Notes under the pieces: generated by a model
What the model saw: the letters and a program-made list of their open reading frames with translations, nothing else
Databases searched by the model: none
What the model was told of the DNA's origin: nothing
Made by a program: the position numbers and the translations under genes
Assembly (NCBI GenBank): GCA_013151315.1
Contig: JAADIN010000274.1
Span: 1 to 6,101, forward strand
Reading direction: 5' to 3'
Source: Planctomycetota bacterium
GTDB lineage: Bacteria > Planctomycetota > Planctomycetia > Pirellulales > Lacipirellulaceae
Length of the DNA: 6,101 bases
In this document: piece by piece, positions 1 to 6,010 of the stretch
How the letters are laid out: every line of letters starts with the position of its first letter
Position numbering within the stretch: the first letter of the stretch is position 1

Positions 1-2027
1 CCCGCCACAACAATCTCAAAAATATTGACGTCAGCATTCCGCTCGGCACACTCACTGCCGTGACTGGCGTCTCGGGCAGCGGCAAAAGCTCGTTGATCCA
101 AGACGTTCTCTACAACCAGTTGGCCCGCTCGCTGCATCGGGCCAGCACCAACCCGGGTGCCCACGATCGACTGGTTGGCGTCGAGCAGATCGACAAGGTG
201 ATTCGCGTCGACCAACGTTCGCTCGGCAACACACCGACGTCGAATCCAGCCACCTACACCGGTCTGTTTGAGCTCATTCGGCAGCTCTTCGCCCAATTGC
301 CCGAGGCCAAGCTACGAGGTTACTCTGCCCGACGCTTCAGCTTCAACGTACCCGGCGGTCGTTGTGACCAGTGCGACGGAGCGGGCCAACTTTGCATCGA
401 GATGCACTTTCTTCCCGACGTATGGGTCGAGTGCGACACGTGCCATGGCAAGCGATACAACCCCGAGACGCTCGAAGTCCATTACCGGGGCCGATCGGTC
501 GCCGAGGTCCTGGCGCTCTCCTGCGGTGAAGCCTTGCAATTGTTTGAAGACATCCCAAAAATTCGCCGCATCCTGCAAACCCTTTGCGACGTGGGGCTCC
601 AGTACTTGGCTCTGGGCCAAAGCGCAGCCACGCTCTCCGGCGGTGAGGCACAGCGCGTCAAACTGGCTTCCGAGTTGGCTCGTCCCGACACGGGAAAAAC
701 ACTCTACATCCTCGACGAGCCGACCACGGGGCTGCATTTCGAAGACATCATCAAGCTGCTTGAGGTTTTGCATCGGCTGGTCGATTTGGGCAACACGGTC
801 GTCGTGATCGAACACAACCTCGACATCATCAAACAAGCCGACTGGGTCATCGACATTGGCCCCGAGGCGGGCAGCGGCGGTGGGCAAGTGGTCGCCGTGG
901 GCACCCCCGAGCAGATTACCAATTTGAAAAAACCCCAATTTTTCTCCCACACCGCCGCCGCACTAAAACCGGTCCTTGAAGCGGGCCCTCACGTCAAACG
1001 TAAGCTCTACGACTTCGCCGCTGCCGAAGCCTCGCGCGTCGGCGACCTCGAAATTTCCGAGCTGGGCAGCAGCGTCAAAATGCCCTGGGAAATCGATGGC
1101 CACCGCTGGCACACCCACGACCGCGTCAGTCGGGCAGGCGAGCCTTGCCGCTGGGACGGAAAAATTCTCGATGCGGTCGAGCGCCGCATCCATGAGTTGG
1201 GCGAGTTCAGCGCAACCAACTGGAATGCGCGAACCGTGGTCGAGGTGTCGGCCACCAAAAAAAACGACGGTTGGTTTTTCCACGCCATCACCGGCGAGCC
1301 CTGGCTGCTCAAACTCAAATTCCGAACCGCAAAAAAAACCTTTCAACGCGATCAACTGATGGTCGACCTCGATCTGAAACCACTCAACGATATCCCCGAG
1401 GTCGAAGCGTATGGCCGTACCTCGCGGGTAAAATGCAAAAACTTGCGTGGCCCGTGGCAGGAAGTTCAAATCGCCGCCTACAGTTGGGCCGAGATCGACA
1501 CGCCGGCCTTCTGGAATTTCGTCGAAAAAGCGGTCGCCGGTTTCCGCAAGTTCACCGACCGCGTCCAACAAAACCCCGAGGACGTGATGCCCTGGAAAGT
1601 CTTAGGCCGCAAATGGCACTTGGCACGCAAGGGATTTCCGCCTGGGAAAAAACCTCAATGGCGAGGCGAAGTCCTCGAAGAACTGCTCGAACGGCTCAGT
1701 GATGCCAGCGACGGCCAACTCCTCTGGAACAACCAGCAAGTCGTTCACCTGATGGTTCCCGAACAACGCGCGCCTTGGGCGTCGGTTTACACCAAACGGC
1801 TCGCCGGCGTCGACGTGGTACTGAACGGCCCCTCGGGTGCCTTCGCCACAGGCCGCATCGCCGAGCTGGCTTCGCAACGCGCGATCAGCGCCGAAGACGA
1901 CGACCGCGACCAAGTCAAGCTGCGGTTCCTCGCACCCGAAGACCTGGAACAGGGTGATCTTTCAGGCTTCCTGGAAGAGCACTTGGAAGCAGTTCGCGGC
2001 GGGACATCGCAAGCGACGGCGGGATAA
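1..2027 (+). CDS. uvrA: UvrA excinuclease subunit A, C-terminal half with extra C-terminal domains (5' partial)
   Basis: This is the damage-recognition ATPase of UvrABC nucleotide excision repair, cut by the window edge. The frame is open from base 3 (RHNNLKNIDVSIPLGTLTAV), so the GTG at 60 is an internal Val and not a start. Numbering from that Val as residue 1, the second ABC module shows Walker A GVSGSGKS (3-10), a zinc finger with Cys102, 105, 125 and 128 around EMHFLPDVWVECDTC, signature LSGGEAQRVKLA (192-203), Walker B LYILDEP (215-221) and H-loop VIEHNLD (250-256). Up to SHTAAALKPVL near residue 306 it follows E. coli UvrA, which ends there. About 350 further residues follow, with two copies of one domain (341-496 and 510-646), no obvious membrane segment, and TAA at 2025-2027. 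The core identity is certain. The job of the extension is unknown; a link to DNA or partner binding is a guess. Confidence 0.95.
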   Translation, partial: RHNNLKNIDVSIPLGTLTAVTGVSGSGKSSLIQDVLYNQLARSLHRASTNPGAHDRLVGVEQIDKVIRVDQRSLGNTPTSNPATYTGLFELIRQLFAQLPEAKLRGYSARRFSFNVPGGRCDQCDGAGQLCIEMHFLPDVWVECDTCHGKRYNPETLEVHYRGRSVAEVLALSCGEALQLFEDIPKIRRILQTLCDVGLQYLALGQSAATLSGGEAQRVKLASELARPDTGKTLYILDEPTTGLHFEDIIKLLEVLHRLVDLGNTVVVIEHNLDIIKQADWVIDIGPEAGSGGGQVVAVGTPEQITNLKKPQFFSHTAAALKPVLEAGPHVKRKLYDFAAAEASRVGDLEISELGSSVKMPWEIDGHRWHTHDRVSRAGEPCRWDGKILDAVERRIHELGEFSATNWNARTVVEVSATKKNDGWFFHAITGEPWLLKLKFRTAKKTFQRDQLMVDLDLKPLNDIPEVEAYGRTSRVKCKNLRGPWQEVQIAAYSWAEIDTPAFWNFVEKAVAGFRKFTDRVQQNPEDVMPWKVLGRKWHLARKGFPPGKKPQWRGEVLEELLERLSDASDGQLLWNNQQVVHLMVPEQRAPWASVYTKRLAGVDVVLNGPSGAFATGRIAELASQRAISAEDDDRDQVKLRFLAPEDLEQGDLSGFLEEHLEAVRGGTSQATAG

Positions 2028-2074
2028 TCGTTGCTTGATGCCGAAGTGTTTTCCCGGAGGGTATCCAGATTTTA

Positions 2075-2094
2075 GCCCCTTCAGGGCATTTTTT
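2075..2094 (+). terminator. Possible weak intrinsic terminator after uvrA
   Basis: A short GCCC (2075-2078) / GGGC (2084-2087) stem with a 5-nt loop is followed by A and six T (2089-2094), about 50 nt after the uvrA stop and before the convergent desaturase gene. The 4-bp stem is short, so this is a tentative call. Confidence 0.3.
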
Positions 2095-2164
2095 GCTCGA
2101 CACGGAAAACCTCAGGCAAGTTTTATTGTTGCGCACGCAAAATTCGGAGGAACCGTAAATAGGT

Positions 2165-3260
2165 CTACTGCGTCTCAGCCCCGCCTTGATTCGCCCGTGC
2201 CCGATGCCAAAGCGTCCCTAGCGTCTGCAGCAACGAGTCGGCACTGCAGCGCCGATAGGGTGAATCCTCGGGCAGATCGCGCATCAGCCGTCGATGGGCG
2301 GTCGCCAAGGCGTGATACGGCATCGTTGGGAAAATATGATGCAAGGCATGAAAGCGAAGGCCTACCGGGGCCCACATGCCGGTGACGAAAGAGTGTTTGG
2401 GATAGTCAACCGAGTCGAGTAACTGCTCAACAAACGTCATCTCCTCGCCGTTGCTGACCCAACGATGTGCGCCAAGGGTGCGCAGATGGTTCAGCACAAT
2501 AATAAACATGCCCGTCAAGTAGATGTGGAGTAGAAACGTCGGAGGGAGAGTACCGGGGATAATGCCCTAGCGGAAAAAACATGCGTAAAGCGATAAAAAG
2601 AATCCACAGGAAGCAGAAAAATTCTTGAATACGAATGATGCGCAGCACTCGCGCAGTCGGTAGCGGACGAAGATATTGAGGGTTCATGACCATCGACGAG
2701 GCATGTCGATGCACCCAATCTCGCACCGGGCGACTGATCCATGTGAGGGGAGTCAGCAGGCCAAATCGAAACACGGCCGCGAGGGGCACCACGAACACTT
2801 GCGAAAGGTAAAGCAAAATCTGCCTAGCCGGCAGGTGAGTCAACGGAATATATTCTCCGTCCTCCTTCGTGCCATAGAGCTTGCGGCGATGATGGTCTAA
2901 ATGGGTGTAATAAACGAATGTCGGAACCAAAAAAGGAATGCCGCAGAGCAAATTCCAGACAAAACGAAAAGCCATAAACTGTCCGTCGCGAATGTGTACC
3001 AGCTCGTGGATAAACAGCGAACAGCGGTAATACAGCAACGAGGAAACCACAAAGGCCACGATCCGAAGGGGCCAGTGCCACGCAGTGTTGGAAGTGAGCA
3101 GGTCAGGAAAATCGACCAGCATGAACGTGGCGACGCCGACCGTCCAGCTTGCCAAAAAGTCGGTCCAGTAAATCCACGGATTCGGACTGAAAAACTCGCC
3201 AACAATGGTGCGAGCTTCCGAGAGCGAGAACTCGCCTGGGGTTGCGTGGGAGTCGGACAC
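2165..3260 (-). pseudogene. Membrane fatty acid desaturase, interrupted by a +1 frameshift
   Basis: Membrane di-iron fatty acid desaturases put a double bond into an acyl chain using O2 and an electron donor. The first reading frame, from a GTG at 3260, gives 231 residues with hydrophobic segments, histidine box 1 HELVH (residues 85-89) and box 2 HLDHH (120-124) followed by the YGTKEDGEYIPL stretch. The second frame, from 2566 to the TAG at 2165, gives 133 residues (GIIPGTLPPTFLLHIYLTGM onward) with NHLRTLGAHRW and box 3 HALHH (304-308). Joined, they make one 364-residue protein, a normal length for the family. The first frame meets TAG just past 2427 without box 3, and the second frame has an in-frame TAG at 2567-2569, so the junction must lie there or just after it. 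One extra base in the GGG run (ccc at 2565-2567 on plus) explains it. Both halves are otherwise intact, so the lesion is recent or a sequence error. The start is chosen because upstream codons to 3407 look non-conserved. Confidence 0.85.
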
Positions 3261-3419
3261 AGATTTTTCTCTACGTAAGCCAGGGATTGGTGGACGACAG
3301 CGGACCGCCGATTTTATCCCCGTCCGGCAAAATTGGCTAGGCAACCGGTCGCTGGTTGTTGGGCCGATCCGCTCGGGATAAACTAGTCCTTTGTCACAGC
3401 GAAGCATTGGGTTATTGAT

Positions 3420-3500
3420 GTGAGCCGTAGGCGCTAGCCTCGGGTGCCCTGGTGGCGGCGGTTTTCGTCAATTCACCCGACGCTAGCGCGTTCGGCTCAC
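3420..3500. repeat. 81-bp imperfect inverted repeat (REP/MITE-like element)
   Basis: A 27-nt left arm (3420-3446, GTGAGCCG..GCGCTAGC.TCGGGTG) and a 27-nt right arm (3474-3500) are reverse complements at 24 of 27 positions, around a 27-nt spacer (3447-3473). Each arm has its own small palindrome, GCTAGC. The element fills part of the divergent region between the desaturase and KAS-like genes and ends 31 nt before the TTG start of the latter. No ORF lies inside. It resembles dispersed intergenic palindromes of bacterial genomes, but copy number cannot be judged from one window. Confidence 0.75.
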
Positions 3501-3530
3501 CCTAAAATTATGATTTGACAAAGCACTAGC

Positions 3531-4811
3531 TTGAATTTCCCTCTCCCCACCGAAAAACCCGTGCAAGAAGTTGTGTTCACAGGGCTTGGCATCGTCTGCC
3601 CACTGGGCATCGGTCGCGAGGCCGTCTGGTCGGCGGTCGCGGACCGTCGTAGCGGCGTACGGCGGATCGACCGTTTGGCCGAGACCAATTTGCCTAGCCC
3701 TCTTGGCGGTGAGGTGCTCGACTTCGAGCCCAAACAGCATGTCAAACCACGCAAGAGCCTGAAGGTCATGTCGCGTGAGACCCAGTTGGGCTTCACGGCC
3801 GCAAAACTTGCCTGGGAAGATGCGGCCTTGGACGACGCGATCGATCCTGAAAGACTGGGCGTGGTTGTCGGAGCGAATAACCTCCGTTCTCGAATCGACG
3901 ATTTGGCCGATCTTTACCGAACCATTAGCGACGGCGGCCAGTTCGACATGGCCCGTTGGGGCACAGGCATGCGAGAGATGTATCCGCTCTGGATGCTCAA
4001 GTACCTGCCAAACATGATCTGTTGCCACATCGGCATCGCACTCGATGCGCGTGGACCTATTAATACGATTCTGCATGGCGAGGTCTCGGCGCTCATGGCA
4101 ATTATCGAAGCAGCCGACGTGATTGCTCGCGGTCAAGCCGACGTGATGCTTGCCGGCGGGGCGAGTTCGATGCTCGAGATGATCGACCTCTCGTGGCGAG
4201 GCGGAATCGACATGTCGCGAAACCTTGCCAACCCGGCCAAGGCATGCCGCCCTTTCGACGCGGCCCGCGATGGGGCCGTGGCCAGCGAAGGGGCGACGAT
4301 GTTTGTTCTCGAAAGCCGCGAACATGCCGACAAGCGTGGTGCGGTCGAGCAGGCGCGCGTGCTCGGCTACGGTCGCCGTAACGAGCCGTGCGCGATCTCC
4401 CAAAAGCCAACCGGCCAAGCGGTCCGTCAGGCAATCGAAGCGGCACTGGCGATGGGCGGCATCTCGGCAAACGAGCTTGGCCATGTGAATGCCCATGGCG
4501 TCGGAACCCTCGAAGACGATGCGATGGAAGCCCGTGCGATCGAGCAAGTTTTGGGCGACGTGCCCGTGACGGCACCCAAGAGCTTTTTCGGCAACCTAGG
4601 AGCGGCCAGCGGCGCCGCCGAATTGGCAATCAGCCTGCTGGGCATGAAACAGGGCGTGACGCCGCCGACGCTCAACTACGAGCACCCGGACCCGGCTTGC
4701 CCGGTGAATGTCGTTAGCACCTCGCAACCGGCCCGGTCGCCCAACATCTTGGCGCTAAACCACCGACGTACGGGGCAAGCCGTTTCGCTGCTCGTGAGTG
4801 CGGAGAGGTAG
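3531..4811 (+). CDS. Beta-ketoacyl-ACP-synthase-fold protein lacking the catalytic Cys (KAS/chain-length-factor-like)
   Basis: This is a 426-residue thiolase-fold protein of the FabF/KAS II family size. The N-terminal VVFTGLGIVCPLG (residues 14-26), DVMLAGGASSM (204-214), ACRPFDAARDGAVASEGATM (238-257), NAHGVGTLEDD (320-330) and KSFFGNLGAASGAAE (350-364) are family landmarks. KAS enzymes use Cys-His-His to join malonyl-ACP to an acyl chain. Here GPINTILHGEVSA (175-187) aligns to GPxxxxxTACxxS with Glu184 in place of the Cys. His322 is kept, Asn355 replaces the second His, and the C-terminal GFGGTN loop reads LNHRRTGQ (409-416). Condensation is therefore unlikely; a chain-length-factor-like partner or decarboxylase role is inference. 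TTG at 3531 is the first start after an in-frame TGA at 3516-3518; GTG at 3561 is a good alternative, since homologues begin near xxVVITGLG. Neither has a clear Shine-Dalgarno. It is divergent to the desaturase. Confidence 0.88.
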   Translation: MNFPLPTEKPVQEVVFTGLGIVCPLGIGREAVWSAVADRRSGVRRIDRLAETNLPSPLGGEVLDFEPKQHVKPRKSLKVMSRETQLGFTAAKLAWEDAALDDAIDPERLGVVVGANNLRSRIDDLADLYRTISDGGQFDMARWGTGMREMYPLWMLKYLPNMICCHIGIALDARGPINTILHGEVSALMAIIEAADVIARGQADVMLAGGASSMLEMIDLSWRGGIDMSRNLANPAKACRPFDAARDGAVASEGATMFVLESREHADKRGAVEQARVLGYGRRNEPCAISQKPTGQAVRQAIEAALAMGGISANELGHVNAHGVGTLEDDAMEARAIEQVLGDVPVTAPKSFFGNLGAASGAAELAISLLGMKQGVTPPTLNYEHPDPACPVNVVSTSQPARSPNILALNHRRTGQAVSLLVSAER

Positions 4812-4831
4812 CGAAGCCTGTTACCTTTTTT
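4806..4831 (+). terminator. Intrinsic terminator of the KAS-like gene
   Basis: AGGTAGCG (4806-4813) can pair with TGTTACCT (4819-4826), with two G-U pairs and a 5-nt loop, and the 3' arm runs straight into T's ending at 4831. The KAS-like stop codon TAG (4809-4811) lies inside the 5' arm. Confidence 0.5.
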
Positions 4832-4837
4832 ACTCCG

Positions 4838-4900
4838 GCGATCTGTCAGATCGCGGCTATTCTCTCTGGCAGATCGCGGCTCTCTCTGGTAAATCGCGGC
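4838..4900. repeat. Three short imperfect repeats with a palindromic first unit
   Basis: The 10-mer agatcgcggc occurs at 4848-4857 and 4871-4880, and as aaatcgcggc at 4891-4900. The last two lie in perfectly abutting 20-bp units starting tctctctgg (4861-4880 and 4881-4900, two differences). The first unit is 23 bp upstream and is preceded by a near-perfect palindrome GCGATCTG-T-CAGATCGC (4838-4854). The repeats sit between the ends of two convergent genes, and no coding frame explains them. Confidence 0.7.
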
Positions 4901-4910
4901 TATTTCCTTT

Positions 4911-5411
4911 TCAATCCCGACGGAGCGCGCGAGCGATGTCGCGCTGCATGTCCTTTTTCTTCAGCGATTCGCGTTTGTCGAATTGCTTCTTGCCGCGACA
5001 GATACCCATCAGCACCTTCGCTCGGCCACGATGAAAATACATCTTCAACGGCACGAGCGTGAGATTCTTTTCGTAGGCTTGGGCTGCGAATTTGTTGATT
5101 TCGCGGCGATGCAGCAGCAACTTCCGGCGGCGTTTCGGAATATGGTTGAGCTGATGAGCGAAGTTGTATTCAGAAATGTCGCAGCCGACGAGCCAGACTT
5201 CCTCTTTTTCGACCCGGCCATAAGCCTCGTCCAGCGAAACTTGGCCATTGCGCAGGCTTTTCACCTCGCTGCCGGTCAACACGATCCCGCACTCGAGCGT
5301 ATCGAGAACTTCGTAGTGGTGCCGCGCCTTGCGATTCCGAGAGATGACGCGTTGGTTCTTTTCGTCATCCTTGGCCGAAGCCGGTTTTTTCTTGCTCTTC
5401 TTAGCCGTGAT
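4911..5411 (-). CDS. smpB: SsrA (tmRNA)-binding protein SmpB, non-canonical start
   Basis: SmpB binds the tRNA-like end of tmRNA and delivers it to stalled ribosomes for trans-translation in the cytoplasm. The family is clear: NRKARHHYEVLDTLECGIVL, TGSEVKSLRNGQVSLDEAY, KRRRKLLLHRREINKF, and the basic tail GKKQFDKRESLKKKDMQRD, all ending at TGA (4911-4913). The only ATG/GTG/TTG in frame is GTG 5282, which would remove about 43 conserved N-terminal residues. The conserved reading continues upstream as ITAKKSKKKPASAKDDEKNQ to an ATC at 5411, or a CTG at 5414, and the frame is closed by a TAG at 5475-5477. GGGAG (5422-5418) lies 6 nt before the ATC and 3 nt before the CTG, so I place the start at ATC, giving 166 residues, a normal length. 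An ATG misread as ATC would explain it equally well. The gene follows the 100-residue gene by 63 nt and may share its transcript. Confidence 0.93.
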   Translation of the reverse strand: MTAKKSKKKPASAKDDEKNQRVISRNRKARHHYEVLDTLECGIVLTGSEVKSLRNGQVSLDEAYGRVEKEEVWLVGCDISEYNFAHQLNHIPKRRRKLLLHRREINKFAAQAYEKNLTLVPLKMYFHRGRAKVLMGICRGKKQFDKRESLKKKDMQRDIARALRRD

Positions 5412-5417
5412 CAGGGT

Positions 5418-5422
5418 CTCCC
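5418..5422 (-). promoter_or_regulatory. Shine-Dalgarno of smpB that points to an ATC (or CTG) start
   Basis: GGGAG on the minus strand is the only good ribosome binding sequence before the conserved SmpB N-terminus. It is 6 nt from ATC 5411 and 3 nt from CTG 5414, which favours the ATC. No ATG, GTG or TTG in any frame lies between it and the conserved coding sequence. Confidence 0.5.
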
Positions 5423-5474
5423 GCCGAAAATTATGCCGTGAGGGTTTCCCTGCAGAATAGCTGCTAACCGCGTC

Positions 5475-5777
5475 CTAGTCGACCAGCGAGGAGTCGCTCT
5501 CCAGGGGTGTCGGCAAGCCGCTCAGAAGCGACCCCAGCACGGGCGACTGGGGTTTGGGCTCGTCAGGCCCCGATTGGTAATGCGAGTAGAGGTCGGCGTG
5601 GATCTGTGCGCACTGCAAGTAGCGAAGCCGTACTTCCTCGTCTTTTTTCATCAACTCCTCAAGACGCCTCACGTCCTGCTCTTCGAGGTGATCGTCAAGA
5701 AACGACCAAATGAGCTGCTCGGCATGATCCAAGAGCGATTGCTCCGACTCGAGGGGAGCTTTTTTTTCGAAATTCAT
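5475..5777 (-). CDS. Small FecR/anti-sigma N-terminus-like protein
   Basis: A 100-residue acidic soluble protein. Residues 15-67, with motifs such as LIWSFLDDHLEEQDVRRLEEL, are not an enzyme fold but resemble the helical N-terminal module that opens many planctomycete FecR-type or LamG-type anti-sigma proteins (a 'yLdg.L...e...Leell..d...r..y...' pattern, then 'hadL'). Those proteins normally continue with a membrane segment and a large C-terminal domain. Here there is only a Pro/Ser-rich tail (69-100) and then TAG, with no membrane segment visible. Start ATG 5777 has AAGGA about 10 nt upstream; the frame extends to 5888, but the extra residues look non-conserved. The match is from recalled family patterns, so partner and function are not known. 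A truncated remnant or a free-standing sigma-factor-binding module are both possible. Confidence 0.65.
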   Translation of the reverse strand: MNFEKKAPLESEQSLLDHAEQLIWSFLDDHLEEQDVRRLEELMKKDEEVRLRYLQCAQIHADLYSHYQSGPDEPKPQSPVLGSLLSGLPTPLESDSSLVD

Positions 5778-5869
5778 GACCCATTTTCCTTCGCGGTTTC
5801 GTAAAGTCAGCCCCCCAAAAACGCGTCCACTGCACTGTCTGTCGTCCTTTTTCCAACAAAAGCATAGCC

Positions 5870-5898
5870 GATTTACAAAAGTCGGCATCTTCTGACAA
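5870..5898 (-). promoter_or_regulatory. Possible sigma70-type promoter for the 100-residue gene and smpB
   Basis: On the minus strand TTGTCA (5898-5893, one mismatch to TTGACA) is followed after exactly 17 nt by TAAATC (5875-5870), a poor -10 with three matches. It would start transcription about 85 nt before ATG 5777. Only the -35 is strong. Confidence 0.25.
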
Positions 5899-5965
5899 GA
5901 TCGCTTCGCGAGCCCCCCGAGGCTTTTCGCTAGACAAACCCCCAGCAGCGCGGGAAAGTGCAGCT

Positions 5966-5992
5966 ATCCCACATCAAAAATCCCACATCAAA
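5966..5992 (+). repeat. Tandem 13-bp direct repeat upstream of the yyaL-like gene
   Basis: ATCCCACATCAAA occurs at 5966-5978 and again at 5980-5992, a 14-bp period, 18 bp before the ATG of the yyaL-like gene. It could be an operator or a leader slippage scar; nothing in the sequence decides between them. Confidence 0.6.
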
Positions 5993-6010
5993 CATTAAAC
6001 ATTCCCCCCT

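Noticed and set aside
60..62. GTG as start codon for uvrA
   Set aside because: Conserved UvrA residues continue upstream to base 3, and starting here would place the Walker A motif at the very N-terminus.
963..1571. 202-residue minus-strand open frame over the UvrA extension
   Set aside because: It is a shadow of the uvrA frame, whose in-frame reading continues unbroken from the ABC module.
1837..2385. 182-residue plus-strand open frame running from uvrA into the desaturase 3' end
   Set aside because: It crosses the uvrA stop and overlaps two better-supported genes in other frames, with no motif.
3311..3344. Minus-strand promoter for the desaturase (TAAAAT at 3316-3311 with TTGCCT at 3344-3339)
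   Set aside because: Spacing is 22 nt, too wide for a normal sigma70 promoter, and the -35 is weak.
3515..3520. TTGACA as a -35 for the KAS-like gene
   Set aside because: No -10-like hexamer lies 16-18 nt downstream, and the site is only 11 nt before the likely TTG start.
3483..4547. 354-residue open frame on the minus strand, antisense to the KAS-like gene
   Set aside because: Its translation has no recognisable motif and is fully overlapped by a frame with clear KAS family signatures; GC-rich antisense frames are often open by chance.
4848..4900. CRISPR array
   Set aside because: Units abut or nearly abut without distinct spacers and are too short and few; there are no cas genes.
4983..5441. 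152-residue plus-strand open frame over smpB
   Set aside because: The opposite strand encodes an unmistakable SmpB; this frame has no family feature.
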